A DNA stretch of 64,000 nt, taken from the NCBI GenBank assembly GCA_015075075.1, contig JABTVA010000004.1, forward strand, positions 62,001-126,000, in the 5' to 3' direction. The notes under the pieces were generated by a model that saw only the letters and a list, made by a program, of their open reading frames with translations, made no database searches and was not told the origin of the DNA. Of this stretch, positions 16,451 to 25,993 are shown piece after piece. The translations under genes and the position numbers were made by a program. Within the stretch, counting starts at the first letter, position 1; the number at the start of each line of letters is the position of its first letter. This stretch comes from Deltaproteobacteria bacterium (GTDB lineage Bacteria > Desulfobacterota > GWC2-55-46).

Positions 16451-17985
16451 ACTCCGTACGCGCAAGGTATTTCGCGAAATTGTCGAACAACATGGTCGGG
16501 ATGCTGGGCGGAATCGTCACGGCGCTCCTGGTACCGAAATCCCTCGGCCCTGCCCACTACGGGGACTTCAACTTCCTGAAGGACAGCTTCGACAGCCTGG
16601 TTAGGACAATGGACATGAACGCCTCGAGCGCCCATTTTACGTACTCATCAAGAAATAAGGAGAGCGGGCCGGCAAACCAGGTATATTTCTATTTCTCGAT
16701 CCTCGTGGGAATTGCCCTGGCCGTCCTCGTGGGCGCGGCCATTTTTTCAGGAGCCGCAAGCTCCATCTGGCCCGGACAGGGGGCTACCTTCGTATTCGCT
16801 GGCGCCGCGCTGGGCTTTTTGGCGTACCTCGCCTCGAACCTTACGAACCTCTCGGACAGCAGGGGGTTTACAGTGGCAGTCGAGAACCAGCGGAGGCTCA
16901 TAGTCGCCCTTTCCATGCTCATTCTTCTTGCCATGTACTTTTCAGGGCTCCTCGGCCTCGCTTCGTTCTTCTCCTATTCGATAGCGGTGCAGGCGGCGAT
17001 GGTGCTTCTTTCGGCGGCGCTCCTCAAGCGGGCGGGCGTCTTCGGCTTCGGTTTCAAAAGGGTCGGGATCGAGGACATAAAAAGCACGGCCCGGTATTTC
17101 TACGGCTACTCCTCTCCGCTGGTTACGGCCCTGGTCATCGGCCTCGTCCTCGGTTTTTTCGACAGGTGGCTTTTGCAGGCGGTCGGGGGTTCGGCCACCC
17201 AGGGGCACTACAGCCTGGCGCTCAAGCTCTCGATGGTCTGCGCCCTTTTCACGAACTCCATGGCCCCGGTCTTCTCGCAGAGCGTCGCATCGGCGCACGC
17301 CTCGGGCGACATGGGGCGCGTAAGGGACCTCTTCGGCAAGGTCCGGGTCTTTTATTTTACGGCGGCGTTCATCTCGGTATTCTTCGTGTTCCACGCGGAA
17401 GAGATAGTGTTCCTCGTCGGCGGGGACGAGTACGGGGGCGCAACGCTTCCGGTGACGGTCATGATGTTCTACCCCATACACCAGGCCTTCGGGCAGCTCT
17501 TCGGAAGCGCGGTGCTTTCCATGCAGTTCACGAATATCTACAGGAACGTGAGCATCCTTTCCTCATCCGCCGGGCTGGTCCTGAGCGTTTTTCTTGTGGC
17601 GCCGCCCGGCTCCGGGGTGCCGGGGCTCGGCATGGGAGCGGCCGGGCTCGCGATAAAGGTGGTGGCCCTCCAGGTGCTCTCCTCGAACCTCATGCTCTTT
17701 TACGCGTGCAGGAAAGCGGGGTTCGGGTTTGCGGGGCTCGCCGCCATGCAGGTGGTCCTGCTCCTGCCGGTATTGGGGATCGGCTACCTGAGCTCGTTTG
17801 CAGGAGGGCTCGTTTTGTGGGCCGGCGGCATGACCGCCGCAGGGGCGGTTGGGAGGCTCGTTCTCGACGGTTCCGCGTACGTCCTGGGCTCGGCCATCCT
17901 CTGCCTCGCGTTCCCGGCCTTATTGGGGATCAAGCGCGAGGACATGCGCGGCTATGCCAGGGCCTTTCTCATGAAAGGCGCGTAA
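16447..17985 (+). CDS. wzx: O-antigen/polysaccharide flippase (Wzx-like)
   Basis: A 512-residue integral membrane protein of the MATE/MOP superfamily with about 12-14 hydrophobic segments. It begins with the typical NNMVGMLGGIVTALLVPKSLGP of polysaccharide exporters. Expected to move the undecaprenyl-linked repeat unit, or a part of it, across the inner membrane. Starts with ATGA overlap with the preceding gene. Confidence 0.8.
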   Translation: MNSVRARYFAKLSNNMVGMLGGIVTALLVPKSLGPAHYGDFNFLKDSFDSLVRTMDMNASSAHFTYSSRNKESGPANQVYFYFSILVGIALAVLVGAAIFSGAASSIWPGQGATFVFAGAALGFLAYLASNLTNLSDSRGFTVAVENQRRLIVALSMLILLAMYFSGLLGLASFFSYSIAVQAAMVLLSAALLKRAGVFGFGFKRVGIEDIKSTARYFYGYSSPLVTALVIGLVLGFFDRWLLQAVGGSATQGHYSLALKLSMVCALFTNSMAPVFSQSVASAHASGDMGRVRDLFGKVRVFYFTAAFISVFFVFHAEEIVFLVGGDEYGGATLPVTVMMFYPIHQAFGQLFGSAVLSMQFTNIYRNVSILSSSAGLVLSVFLVAPPGSGVPGLGMGAAGLAIKVVALQVLSSNLMLFYACRKAGFGFAGLAAMQVVLLLPVLGIGYLSSFAGGLVLWAGGMTAAGAVGRLVLDGSAYVLGSAILCLAFPALLGIKREDMRGYARAFLMKGA

Positions 17986-18040
17986 GGCCCTTATCAGCGG
18001 ATATGACGGGAGCCGTTGCCTTTGGCTCCAGGGAGAAGAG

Positions 18041-18748
18041 ATGGAGAGGTTGACGGCGCTCGTCCCCATGAGGGGGAGGAGCGAAAGGGTTCCGGATAAG
18101 AACATCAGGGCCTTCGGAGGCAAGCCCCTCTTTTACTGGATATTGACTACGCTCCGGGGATGCCCGAGCGTGGATTGCATTTACGTGGACACGGACAGCC
18201 CGGCCATAAAAGAGAAGATAGGAGAATTCTTCGGCAGCTCGATAAATACGATAGACAGGCCGGCCCGCCTCCTGGGCGAGCACGTCTCCATGAACAGGAT
18301 AATAGAGTACGATATCTCGGTCATCGAGGGCGGGACCCATTTCCTTCAGACGCACTCGACCAATCCCCTTTTGAAGCTCTCGACGATCGAGGAGGCGGCC
18401 AGGGCCTATCGTTACGCGCTTAAGGAAGGGCACGACTCCCTCTTTTCGGTAACGAAACGCCTGTCGAGGTATTATGACACGGAATTGAGGCCGATAAACC
18501 ACGACCCCTCGATGCTTGAGCGCACCCAGGACCTCAAGCCGCTCCTGGAGGAGAACTCGAACTTCTACATCTTCTCGCGGGAGAGCTTCAGGGAAACTTC
18601 TTCCCGCCTCGGCAAAAGGCCTTGCGCCTTCGAGGTGGAAAAAATGGAGGGCATGGATATTGACGATGAGCAGGATTTCAGGCTGACGGAACTGGCCTTG
18701 AGGCTGCGGACGGAACAGTCGCCCTTGCCTGGAGTGATTCAGAAATGA
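18041..18748 (+). CDS. Second acylneuraminate cytidylyltransferase-like protein
   Basis: A 235-residue protein of the NeuA fold. The CTP loop is changed to VPMRGRSERVPDKN, and HSTNPLL and EGMDIDDEQDF are retained. Proteins of this type are usually annotated as CMP-sugar synthetases, but the changed loop suggests a substrate different from that of the NeuA-type gene at 9287. A 55-nt gap separates it from wzx; AGGGAGAAG precedes the ATG. Stop overlaps the next gene by 4 nt. Confidence 0.65.
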   Translation: MERLTALVPMRGRSERVPDKNIRAFGGKPLFYWILTTLRGCPSVDCIYVDTDSPAIKEKIGEFFGSSINTIDRPARLLGEHVSMNRIIEYDISVIEGGTHFLQTHSTNPLLKLSTIEEAARAYRYALKEGHDSLFSVTKRLSRYYDTELRPINHDPSMLERTQDLKPLLEENSNFYIFSRESFRETSSRLGKRPCAFEVEKMEGMDIDDEQDFRLTELALRLRTEQSPLPGVIQK

Positions 18749-19619
18749 ATAAAGTGGATTTTTTCATGATAGTGACCGGCGACAGGGACCCCGATATCGC
18801 CGATTACGCCATTAAAGGCTTCTCGAAGATAAAGGGGCTCGATTTCAGGCTGGTAGTGTACTCGAATTACATCCATCCGGTGCTTAAGAAGAGGTACTTC
18901 CCCCGCTGGAGCCGCTATCCCTATGTAGACCTGGTCAGGAACGACTTCCAGGACGGGACAGAGCCGGAGAAAACCGGCGATGTGCCCCTCGAAGGCCCGT
19001 TCGACCCCGGTTGGCTCGTCTGGGACCGCAATCTAAAGGGGCTCAAGGCGCGATACGTCGCTACAGTCGACGCGGATTTCGAGATCCTCTCGGAAAGGTT
19101 CGTGCACCGGATGATAGAGGCCCTCGATACCGACCGGGAGGCGATGGGAGCATCGGTATATTACTGCCCCGAGGTCAAGGACTACTTCGATACCTACAGG
19201 GGAACGACCTTTGACATAGTAGGACACTGGGGGTCGTGGTGCTCAATCTACAGGAGGGAAGGGCTCGATTTCGGGATCTCCATGAGGAACAGGTTCGAGA
19301 AGGCCGGGGCAGGACGGCCTTCTGGGAAGACCAGAGTTTCTTTCAGCACAGGAATATGGAAGCCGGCAAAATGAAGATGCTCACTCTCGAGGACCGCTTT
19401 TGCCGCGACTTCATCCATTACAGGAATTTCGCGAAGAACACCCTTCTGAACGAAAGGAACATAGGGTTTTACAGGCGCGTGAAGATAATAAAGCAGAACG
19501 GGGTCGCGGGCCTCAAGGCCTCGAATGTCATCGGGAGGGCCCTTGACAGGCTCATTTTCCGGAAATACGACATGGAGAGGACCGTCTTCCACAAGGACTT
19601 CAGGAGGTTCGGGGCTTGA
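18745..19619 (+). pseudogene. Glycosyltransferase-like protein, frameshifted near 19310
   Basis: The first part (about 190 residues) has a GT-A look: VDFFMIVTGDRDP, then ATVDADFEIL as the probable DXD metal site. The frame shifts at about 19305-19315 inside CCGGGGCAGG; adding one G to that run gives FEKAGGRTAFWEDQSF and then continues to 19619. Restored length is about 291 residues. A one-base loss in a G-run points to a consensus error. Family uncertain beyond a GT2-like transferase; it probably adds a sugar to the repeat unit. Confidence 0.6.
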
Positions 19620-19644
19620 TAAAAAGGGAAAGAGGGGGTGCGCG

Positions 19645-21126
19645 TTGAGGGGCAAAAAAAGAGTAGTCCTTATTTTCCCCAGGATGATAGGGGCTAAAGA
19701 CCAGATAAGGAGGGCCCAGCCGCCGCTGGGCATATGCTCCATTGCGGCAGTCCTGGAGCAAAGAGGGCATGAGGTGATGCTGGTTGATTCGGTCCTGGAG
19801 GGGTATGAGGACCTGACCCCGTTGGAGAACGAGCCCAATCTCGTGGAGTACGGCCTCTCCGATGACGCCGTCGTCTCAAGGACGCTCCAGTTCGACCCGG
19901 ACGTAATCGGCATCTCCGCGCTCTTCTCCTCGCAGGCGAGCGCGGTCTTCTCCCTTTCCCGGGCCCTGAAAAAGGCGCACCCCGGAGTGCCCGTCGTATT
20001 CGGCGGCATCCATGCAAGCACCAATGGAAAGAGCGTCCTTTCGGAGGAGCCGTCAATCGATTTCGTCCTCGCCGGCGAGTCGGATCATAGCTTCCCGGAC
20101 CTCGTTGAGAGGCTTCCCGGAGACTGCTACGGGACGCCGGGGCTTGTCTGGAGGGAAGGGAAAAGGGTCCGCATGAACAGCAAGCCGCCTTTCATAAGGG
20201 ACATGGACGCCCTGCCCTTTCCGGCATGGCACCTGCTGGATATGGAAAAGTATTTTGAGATAGGCATGCCGCACAACCCTTTCATCACGTCGAACAGGGT
20301 GGGCTGCATAATGACGTCCAGGGGCTGCCCGGAGCGCTGTTATTTCTGTTCAAGCTCGGAGTACTTCGGCCATTCCTACAGGGCCATGTCGGCAGGCAGG
20401 GTCGTCGGATTGGTCAGGCACATGGTTGACAGGTTCGGCATCAGGGAGCTGCAGATAGAAGACGACTCGTTCACCCTGAACGCAACGAGAGTTATCGAGA
20501 TCTGCAAGGAGCTGAAGGAGTTCAAGATCAGGATAACCCTGCCGAACGCCATAAGGGCCGACGCGCCGGTTGATACTGAAAAACGGCTCCAGGATGTTCC
20601 AGGCCATGCGCGAGGCCGGGGTTGAGCAGATAGGGATGTCAGTGAGCACGGAGACCAGGAATTCCTGAACGATGTGATTGGGAAGCGTCTCGACCTGAAC
20701 GAGGTGGTCAGGACCTGCGAGCTTGCGCACAGGGCGGGGCTACTGGTCCATGCCAACTTCATGGTCGGCTTCCCTTTCGAGACCGCGAGCCAACGGGAAA
20801 AGACGATGAAATTCGCGAAAGAGCTCGACGCGGACAGCTACTCCGTCTCCCTGGTGACCCCGCTTCCGGGGACCCGGCTCTGGGAAATAGTGCGGGAGAA
20901 CGATCTTTTCATGGAGGGGTTCAACCTCAACCGCGTACTTTATGTCTATGTCAGCATAAAACCCTGTGACATCTCGCCTGAAAAGCTCTATGAGCAGGTC
21001 TGTGATTTCAACCGTGAACTCAACGAGGCCGGCCAGCGGAGAAGGCCGGAAACTGCCCGGAAATACAGCCTTTTCAAGGGCAAAAAGGCATGCGGCGACC
21101 GCAAGTACCACTTTTTGGAGGAATAG
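19645..21126 (+). pseudogene. B12-binding-domain radical SAM protein, two frameshifts
   Basis: Starts with TTG after AAAGAGGGGG. The N-terminal ~150 residues form a cobalamin-binding-type domain (PPLGICSIAAVLEQ, then VVFGGIHA), followed by the 4Fe-4S motif CPERCYFC of radical SAM enzymes. The frame breaks near 20585-20600 and again near 20643, where inserting one G restores MSVEHGDQEFL; the rest (EVVRTCELAHRAG to the end) is normal. Restored length is about 490 residues. Such enzymes in glycan loci catalyse radical methylations or rearrangements of sugars or lipids; the substrate is unknown. Confidence 0.7.
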
Positions 21127-21130
21127 GCCC

Positions 21131-22198
21131 GTGTCAACGGAAAGCAAGGCGCTGCTTAAAAGCTTCGATAACGACGGGCTGCCGGTCTTCGGGCTGAACA
21201 GGCTTAGGAAAAGGTACCGGCGGCTGTTCGCGGACATGATAAACAGCGGTGAATTGAGGCTTGAAAAGGTCACGGCCTGTCCCTGCGGAAACGCCAGGTT
21301 CGTGAATATATCCAACAAAGACAGGTTCGGACTTCCTTTTCATACGAAGATATGCGCGGGCTGCGGCCTGATATGCACGGACCCCCGGCTCTCGGAGGGT
21401 TCGATGGAGCGCTATTACAGGGAGGTATACTATCCGCTGGTACTGGGCATTCCCCCCGGGGCCGCCGCCGGCAATATCGTGTCCGAGACGCAGGGAGAGG
21501 TCATATTCTCCTTGACCGCCCCGTTCGTGGACATGGCAAAAGGCCCTCTTCGCGTACTGGAGATAGGCTGCGCCGGAGGCGAGAACCTGAAACGGCTCTC
21601 GGAAATGATGGGGCAGCGCGGGGCCGCCTGCATCCTGTACGGCACTGAATACGAGGAATACAACGCAGTGCTTGCCGGGGAAAAGGGGGTCAATCTGATT
21701 AGAGGCGGCATCGAGGAGGCATGTACGCAAGGGATGAAATTCGACATCGTCATACTGAGCCACGTGCTTGAGCACATACCTGACCTTAATGCCTTCCTTG
21801 CCCGGGTCAGGGAGAGCCTGGATGAGCAGGGCGTCCTTTTTGTGGAAGTGCCGGGAGTAAACAATACGGAGATGCTTTCAGGCGGCTGGTACATGAATTA
21901 TGTCGATTACACCGTGCACTCGCACGTATACAACTTCAACCTCGCATCTCTCCGGCATATTCTGGAACTGAACGGGTTTGAGCTGGCAATCGGAGACGAG
22001 TTCGTGAGGGCGGTATTCAGGGTCTCCGGGAAGGAGAGCGCGGCTCCCGACTGCAGCTCGAATTGCGAGTCCGTGCTGCATTATCTGGAAAACGTCCTCC
22101 CTGAGAACAACCATCGCCCGGGCTCCATATACGGTTTGTTGAGGAGACGCCTGAAAAGGGCTTATTATGGGAAGCTCCGGTTCCACGCCGACTATTGA
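21131..22198 (+). CDS. Class I SAM-dependent methyltransferase with N-terminal zinc ribbon
   Basis: A 355-residue protein. A zinc-ribbon-like region (CPCGN, then CAGCGLI) leads into a Rossmann methyltransferase domain with motif I LEIGCAGGE and post-motif ILSHVLEHIPD. This arrangement is common in sugar C- or O-methyltransferases of polysaccharide loci. GTG start 5 nt after the radical SAM stop. The acceptor is unknown. Confidence 0.72.
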   Translation: MSTESKALLKSFDNDGLPVFGLNRLRKRYRRLFADMINSGELRLEKVTACPCGNARFVNISNKDRFGLPFHTKICAGCGLICTDPRLSEGSMERYYREVYYPLVLGIPPGAAAGNIVSETQGEVIFSLTAPFVDMAKGPLRVLEIGCAGGENLKRLSEMMGQRGAACILYGTEYEEYNAVLAGEKGVNLIRGGIEEACTQGMKFDIVILSHVLEHIPDLNAFLARVRESLDEQGVLFVEVPGVNNTEMLSGGWYMNYVDYTVHSHVYNFNLASLRHILELNGFELAIGDEFVRAVFRVSGKESAAPDCSSNCESVLHYLENVLPENNHRPGSIYGLLRRRLKRAYYGKLRFHADY

Positions 22199-22200
22199 CT

Positions 22201-22222
22201 AAAGGGTGCCTCTAAAAATTGC
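22201..22222 (+). repeat. Short GTGCCTCTAAA-type repeat end
   Basis: GGTGCCTCTAAAAATTGC lies between the methyltransferase and the next gene. The reverse complement of 61473-61485 reads AGGTGCCTCTAAA and is followed by a nearby ATTGC, and AGGCTGCATCTAAAAAT at 61201 is a looser match. It looks like the edge of a dispersed palindromic element, here probably only a remnant. Confidence 0.35.
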
Positions 22223-22263
22223 TCTTTTCCCCTCTTTAAAGGTTGCCTCAAAAGGAAGAAAAC

Positions 22264-24018
22264 GTGAAGCTCGCCATTACAGTAATAAAGGGCAGGCTGG
22301 GACTGAAGAGGCTCGATTGCGAGACCTTCGCCTTCAGGAAGGCCGGCTGGGAAGAGCCCGGCCTGAGGGAGTATATAGATGCCTTCTCAAGGCTCGTGAG
22401 CGAAAATAAGGGCGACCTGAGATACTTGGTCTCCGACACCTTCTCAAGGCTGGACGGGCGTACGTATTTTTTCGACAAGCTCTCGAAATGCGCCCAACTC
22501 CTCGATGAGATAGAGAGCGCGGAAGGGAACTTAAGGATAGATAACATGAAGCCTGCCCTCTATGCCGGGCTGAGGGACATACTCTGCAAAAAGGGGATCA
22601 TGTGGAGGGGCGGAAGAGTACGATATTTTCTCCTGAGGGCGGCCCGGGCGGCCCGCCTGCCTTTCAGGCTCGGCCTTGCGTTCTTCCTGGACCTCGCGCT
22701 CCTCTTCCTTTCCAGGGCCATCCTGCCCAGGCCGGCGGGAATGGGTTACGACTGCGCCTTCCTGAGTTTTTACGACTACAGGTGCAAAAAGGACGGCAAA
22801 TTCAGGGACGATTACTTCCAGCCCCTTATCGAGCGCGCAGTCAGGCAGGGCGGCAGGGCCGTCGTCTTTCTTACGCTATACCTTAACCTCTCCCCCCGGA
22901 GGCCGGTGAGGTACATGAGAGAGCACATGGCGGCGCTACGGGAGATAAGGAGGATGTCGGGGCAAGGCGGGTTCGGGCTTACGGTCTATAACAGGCTTTT
23001 ATCGACCGGCGGCCTTGCAAAGGCCTACTTCAAGGCCGCGGGCTCGCTTCTCAGAACCGGGCAAAAGGTAATGCTTGAGGGGCATGACGTATCGGCCCTC
23101 GTAAACGCGTCCCTGGAGGAAGACTACTTCCGGTGCGAGCACATCTATGCCTGGAAGCAGTTCTTTTTCTTTGAAAGGCTGCTTTCGGATTTTTACATAA
23201 AGAGGATAATCTACGCCTACGAGAACCATCCCTGGGAGAAGTTCCTTGTACTGCAGAGGAACCGGACGAGCCCCGGAACGAGGCTCGTCGGGTTCCAGCA
23301 CACGAGCTTTTCCATGAAGCCCCTCCAGTATTTCCCGGGCAAGCACGAGCGGGACCTCCCGATTTACCCGGACAAGATACTTACCGTGGGGAAGGTCGCG
23401 AGCGAGGTGATGAACGAATTCGGCGCGTACGGCGAAAGGCTTGTCGAGCCGGGTTGCGCCCTCCGCCATGAATACATCTGGAAGGGGCGCTTCGGATGGG
23501 GGCGCGGCGCGGATGCCTTCAGGAAAAAGGTCGCTTACGCCTTCTCCTTCGACATGAGCGTCTATCCGGCGATACTGGATGCCCTCAAGGACGCTTTTCA
23601 GGGGAGCGAGTACACGGTCTATCTTAAAATCCATCCAATAGTGCCGGTCGAGGCGGTGATCAAAGGGAAGCTCCCGGATAATTTCATAATGGCCAAATAC
23701 ATGCCCTGGGAGGAAATCTTCCGGGAGATAGACATACTCTTTTACGACGACAATTCGCTCGGCATAGAGGCGCTTAAGCACCCGGTCGACGTGGCCTATT
23801 TCGGGCTGGCCTGTTCGACATACGACTGCGACAGGCTCTTCAAATACGGGAAAGAGAAGATCGCCGTCCATTCGAGAGAAGAGCTCAAGACCTTTATAAA
23901 AGACTATTACCGGGGCAGGATAAAGCCCGGAAAGGACTTCAGATACAGGGCCGGATACCTCTCCCGATATTTCGCGCCGGTCACGTCTGAAAGGCTGGAC
24001 AGGTTTCTTCATTGCTGA
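22264..24018 (+). CDS. Putative surface-polysaccharide transferase, GT-B-like
   Basis: A 584-residue protein of uncertain family. A hydrophobic patch lies near residues 125-150 (LGLAFFLDLALLFLS). The C-terminal half resembles capsule-type transferases, with VGFQHTSFS, YLKIHPIV and ILFYDDNSLGIEALKHPVDVAYFG. GTG at 22264 is preferred over the TTG at 22243 because AAGGAAG stands 5 nt before it. Its general layout recalls the protein at 14624, so the pair may transfer related sugars. It is the last gene of the first transcription block; a 240-nt non-coding stretch follows. Confidence 0.45.
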   Translation: MKLAITVIKGRLGLKRLDCETFAFRKAGWEEPGLREYIDAFSRLVSENKGDLRYLVSDTFSRLDGRTYFFDKLSKCAQLLDEIESAEGNLRIDNMKPALYAGLRDILCKKGIMWRGGRVRYFLLRAARAARLPFRLGLAFFLDLALLFLSRAILPRPAGMGYDCAFLSFYDYRCKKDGKFRDDYFQPLIERAVRQGGRAVVFLTLYLNLSPRRPVRYMREHMAALREIRRMSGQGGFGLTVYNRLLSTGGLAKAYFKAAGSLLRTGQKVMLEGHDVSALVNASLEEDYFRCEHIYAWKQFFFFERLLSDFYIKRIIYAYENHPWEKFLVLQRNRTSPGTRLVGFQHTSFSMKPLQYFPGKHERDLPIYPDKILTVGKVASEVMNEFGAYGERLVEPGCALRHEYIWKGRFGWGRGADAFRKKVAYAFSFDMSVYPAILDALKDAFQGSEYTVYLKIHPIVPVEAVIKGKLPDNFIMAKYMPWEEIFREIDILFYDDNSLGIEALKHPVDVAYFGLACSTYDCDRLFKYGKEKIAVHSREELKTFIKDYYRGRIKPGKDFRYRAGYLSRYFAPVTSERLDRFLHC

Positions 24019-24064
24019 AAAGGGCGGTCCTGTTTATTGCCTATCTAAAGGACTTCATGGCAAG

Positions 24065-24092
24065 TTGACAAAAAAAGCGAAATCAATAGAAT
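24065..24092 (+). promoter_or_regulatory. Probable sigma-70 promoter for the aldolase operon
   Basis: TTGACA at 24065-24070 and TAGAAT at 24087-24092 are separated by 16 nt, in the only sizeable gap of the first 50 kb. The predicted transcript would start about 160 nt before the aldolase ATG, leaving a long leader in which I see no known riboswitch. It divides the glycan locus into two transcription blocks. Confidence 0.6.
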
Positions 24093-24257
24093 TGAATTCG
24101 AGGCGAGCGCGAATGAAAAGCAGGGCCGAACCAGGCCGTTTTCAGAGATAAAGGTCAGCAGCCGGCAAGAGAAGTCCCATCCCGTTCATTCCCCCAGTCC
24201 GGTCCTTTTCATCCAAGATACGCATCCCGGCAAATTCCAAAAAGCAAACGAAGGCAC

Positions 24258-25043
24258 ATGAAGGGAAAGCATAAGGCTCCCCTGAAAGAGCGCCTCCGGG
24301 CGGGCGAGCTCACCATCGGCTCATGGATAACGCTCGGGCATCCGTCCATAGCCGAGATCCTGGCAGGAGCGGGCTTCGATTGGCTTGCCGTGGACATGGA
24401 GCATTCCGCCATCACGCTGAGCGAGGCCCAGGGGCTCATTCAGGCTATTGAGCTTGGCGGCTCGGTGCCGCTCGTGAGGGTGGGCTCGAACGACCCGAAT
24501 GAGATAAAGAGGGTCTTGGACGCCGGGGCGCACGGAGTCATCGTGCCCATGGTGAATTCGCGGGAGGACGCGCTCCGGGCGGTCAACGCCGCCAACTATC
24601 CTCCCCACGGCGTTCGCGGGGTCGGGCTCGCGAGGGCCCAGGGGTACGGGCTCGGGTTCGAGAGATACAAGGCGTGGCTCAGGGAGAACTGCGTGGTGAT
24701 CGTGCAGATAGAACACGCGGATGCGCTAAGGAACCTCGACGCCATACTCACGACAAAAGGAGTTGACGCCTTCATCGTGGGCCCCTATGACCTTTCAGGC
24801 TCGCTCGGCAGGCCTGGAGAGTTCGACCATCCCGAGGTGATCTCTGCGCTCGAAAAGGTTAAGGAGGCGGCGGCTCGGACAGGCACGCTTTCCGGATTCC
24901 ACGTCATACCTCCTGATTGGGGGGAGGCTTCGGCAAGGATAGCCGAAGGCTACAGGTTCATAGGCTTTAGCCTTGATACGCTCTTTCTCGGAGCCTCGTG
25001 CGGGGAGGGGCTCAAGAACCTGCGGAGGCTCTCTTTCGCGTGA
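24258..25043 (+). CDS. HpcH/HpaI family class II aldolase
   Basis: A 261-residue metal-dependent pyruvate-type aldolase (GSWITLGHPSIAEILA, WLAVDMEHSA, then VQIEHADALRNL and VDAFIVGPYDLSGSLG). The family makes or breaks bonds between pyruvate or related oxo-acids and aldehydes. In the middle of a sugar locus it is more likely biosynthetic than catabolic. ATG after GAAGGC; the stop overlaps the dehydrogenase start by 4 nt. The missing aromatic-degradation neighbours argue against an HpaI role. Confidence 0.8.
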   Translation: MKGKHKAPLKERLRAGELTIGSWITLGHPSIAEILAGAGFDWLAVDMEHSAITLSEAQGLIQAIELGGSVPLVRVGSNDPNEIKRVLDAGAHGVIVPMVNSREDALRAVNAANYPPHGVRGVGLARAQGYGLGFERYKAWLRENCVVIVQIEHADALRNLDAILTTKGVDAFIVGPYDLSGSLGRPGEFDHPEVISALEKVKEAAARTGTLSGFHVIPPDWGEASARIAEGYRFIGFSLDTLFLGASCGEGLKNLRRLSFA

Positions 25044-25993
25044 AGGTCCTTATCTCTACTTCCACTTTCGGGGAATACGACCGCTCGCCTCTGGATGTTC
25101 TAAGGGGGAGCGGATTCGAGCCTGTCATGAACCCCTACGGGAGGACCCTTAAGGAAGACGAGCTAAAGGCACTTGCAAAGGGCGCAGCAGGCCTCATAGC
25201 AGGGACAGAGCGACTGGACGGCCCGGTCCTCGGCGCGATGCCGGGCTTGAGAATAATATCGCGCTGCGGCGCAGGGCTCGACAACATCGACCTCGCCGCC
25301 GCAAGGAGGCTCGGCATGGAGGTATTCAATACACCCTCCGGCCCCACCCTTGCAGTGGCCGAGCTGACTGTGGCCCTTCTCCTTAACCTCGCGCGGCGGA
25401 TAACCGAGATGGACCGAGACGTCCGGAGGGGGGTCTGGAGGAAATCAGCCGGCAGCCTCATGAGAGGCAAAAAGGTCGGGATAGTCGGGTTCGGCAGGAT
25501 CGGGAGAAAGGTCGCGGCGCTCCTTTTGCCATTCGGCGCGGAAATCCGCTACTGCGACCTTTTCAAGATCGAGAGCGAACCGGGATGCAGGCATTCCTGC
25601 CTCGACGAGCTCCTCGCGTGGGCCGACGCGGTAACGATCCATGCATCCCTGGCATCGCCGTGCATGACACTGCTCGGGCAGAGGGAGCTGTCACTTATGA
25701 AAGAGGGCGCGGTCCTCGTAAACACCTCGAGGGGAGGGGTTGTGGACGAGGCCGCGCTGCATGAGGCGCTATCGTCAGGCAGGCTCTCGGGCGCCGCACT
25801 CGACGTATTCGAAGAGGAGCCTTACAGCGGGCCGCTTACCGGGCTCCCTAATGTCATACTCACCCCCCACATAGGCTCGTATGCCCGGGAAGCGCGCACG
25901 GAGATGGAGATGGAGGCGGTATCCAACCTCCTCAAGGGCTTCGGCCTCGCCTCTATCGGGGCCGGGCCTGAAAAGGGGGCAGGACGATCATAA
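25040..25993 (+). CDS. D-isomer-specific 2-hydroxyacid dehydrogenase
   Basis: A 317-residue NAD-dependent dehydrogenase of the phosphoglycerate dehydrogenase group. Seen: SRCGAGLDNID with the catalytic Arg region, NAD loop VGFGRIGRK, NTSRGGVVDE, DVFEEEP with the catalytic Glu, and TPHIGSY with the catalytic His. It would reduce a 2-oxo acid or oxidise a 2-hydroxy acid. GTG start in GTGA overlap with the aldolase suggests they act on successive intermediates. Confidence 0.82.
   Translation: MKVLISTSTFGEYDRSPLDVLRGSGFEPVMNPYGRTLKEDELKALAKGAAGLIAGTERLDGPVLGAMPGLRIISRCGAGLDNIDLAAARRLGMEVFNTPSGPTLAVAELTVALLLNLARRITEMDRDVRRGVWRKSAGSLMRGKKVGIVGFGRIGRKVAALLLPFGAEIRYCDLFKIESEPGCRHSCLDELLAWADAVTIHASLASPCMTLLGQRELSLMKEGAVLVNTSRGGVVDEAALHEALSSGRLSGAALDVFEEEPYSGPLTGLPNVILTPHIGSYAREARTEMEMEAVSNLLKGFGLASIGAGPEKGAGRS

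Noticed and set aside
22999..24012. Long reverse-strand open frame (337 codons) opposite the transferase at 22264
   Set aside because: It is the mirror of a GC-rich gene with codon bias; no family motif and no ribosome site. The + strand protein has the recognisable sequence.
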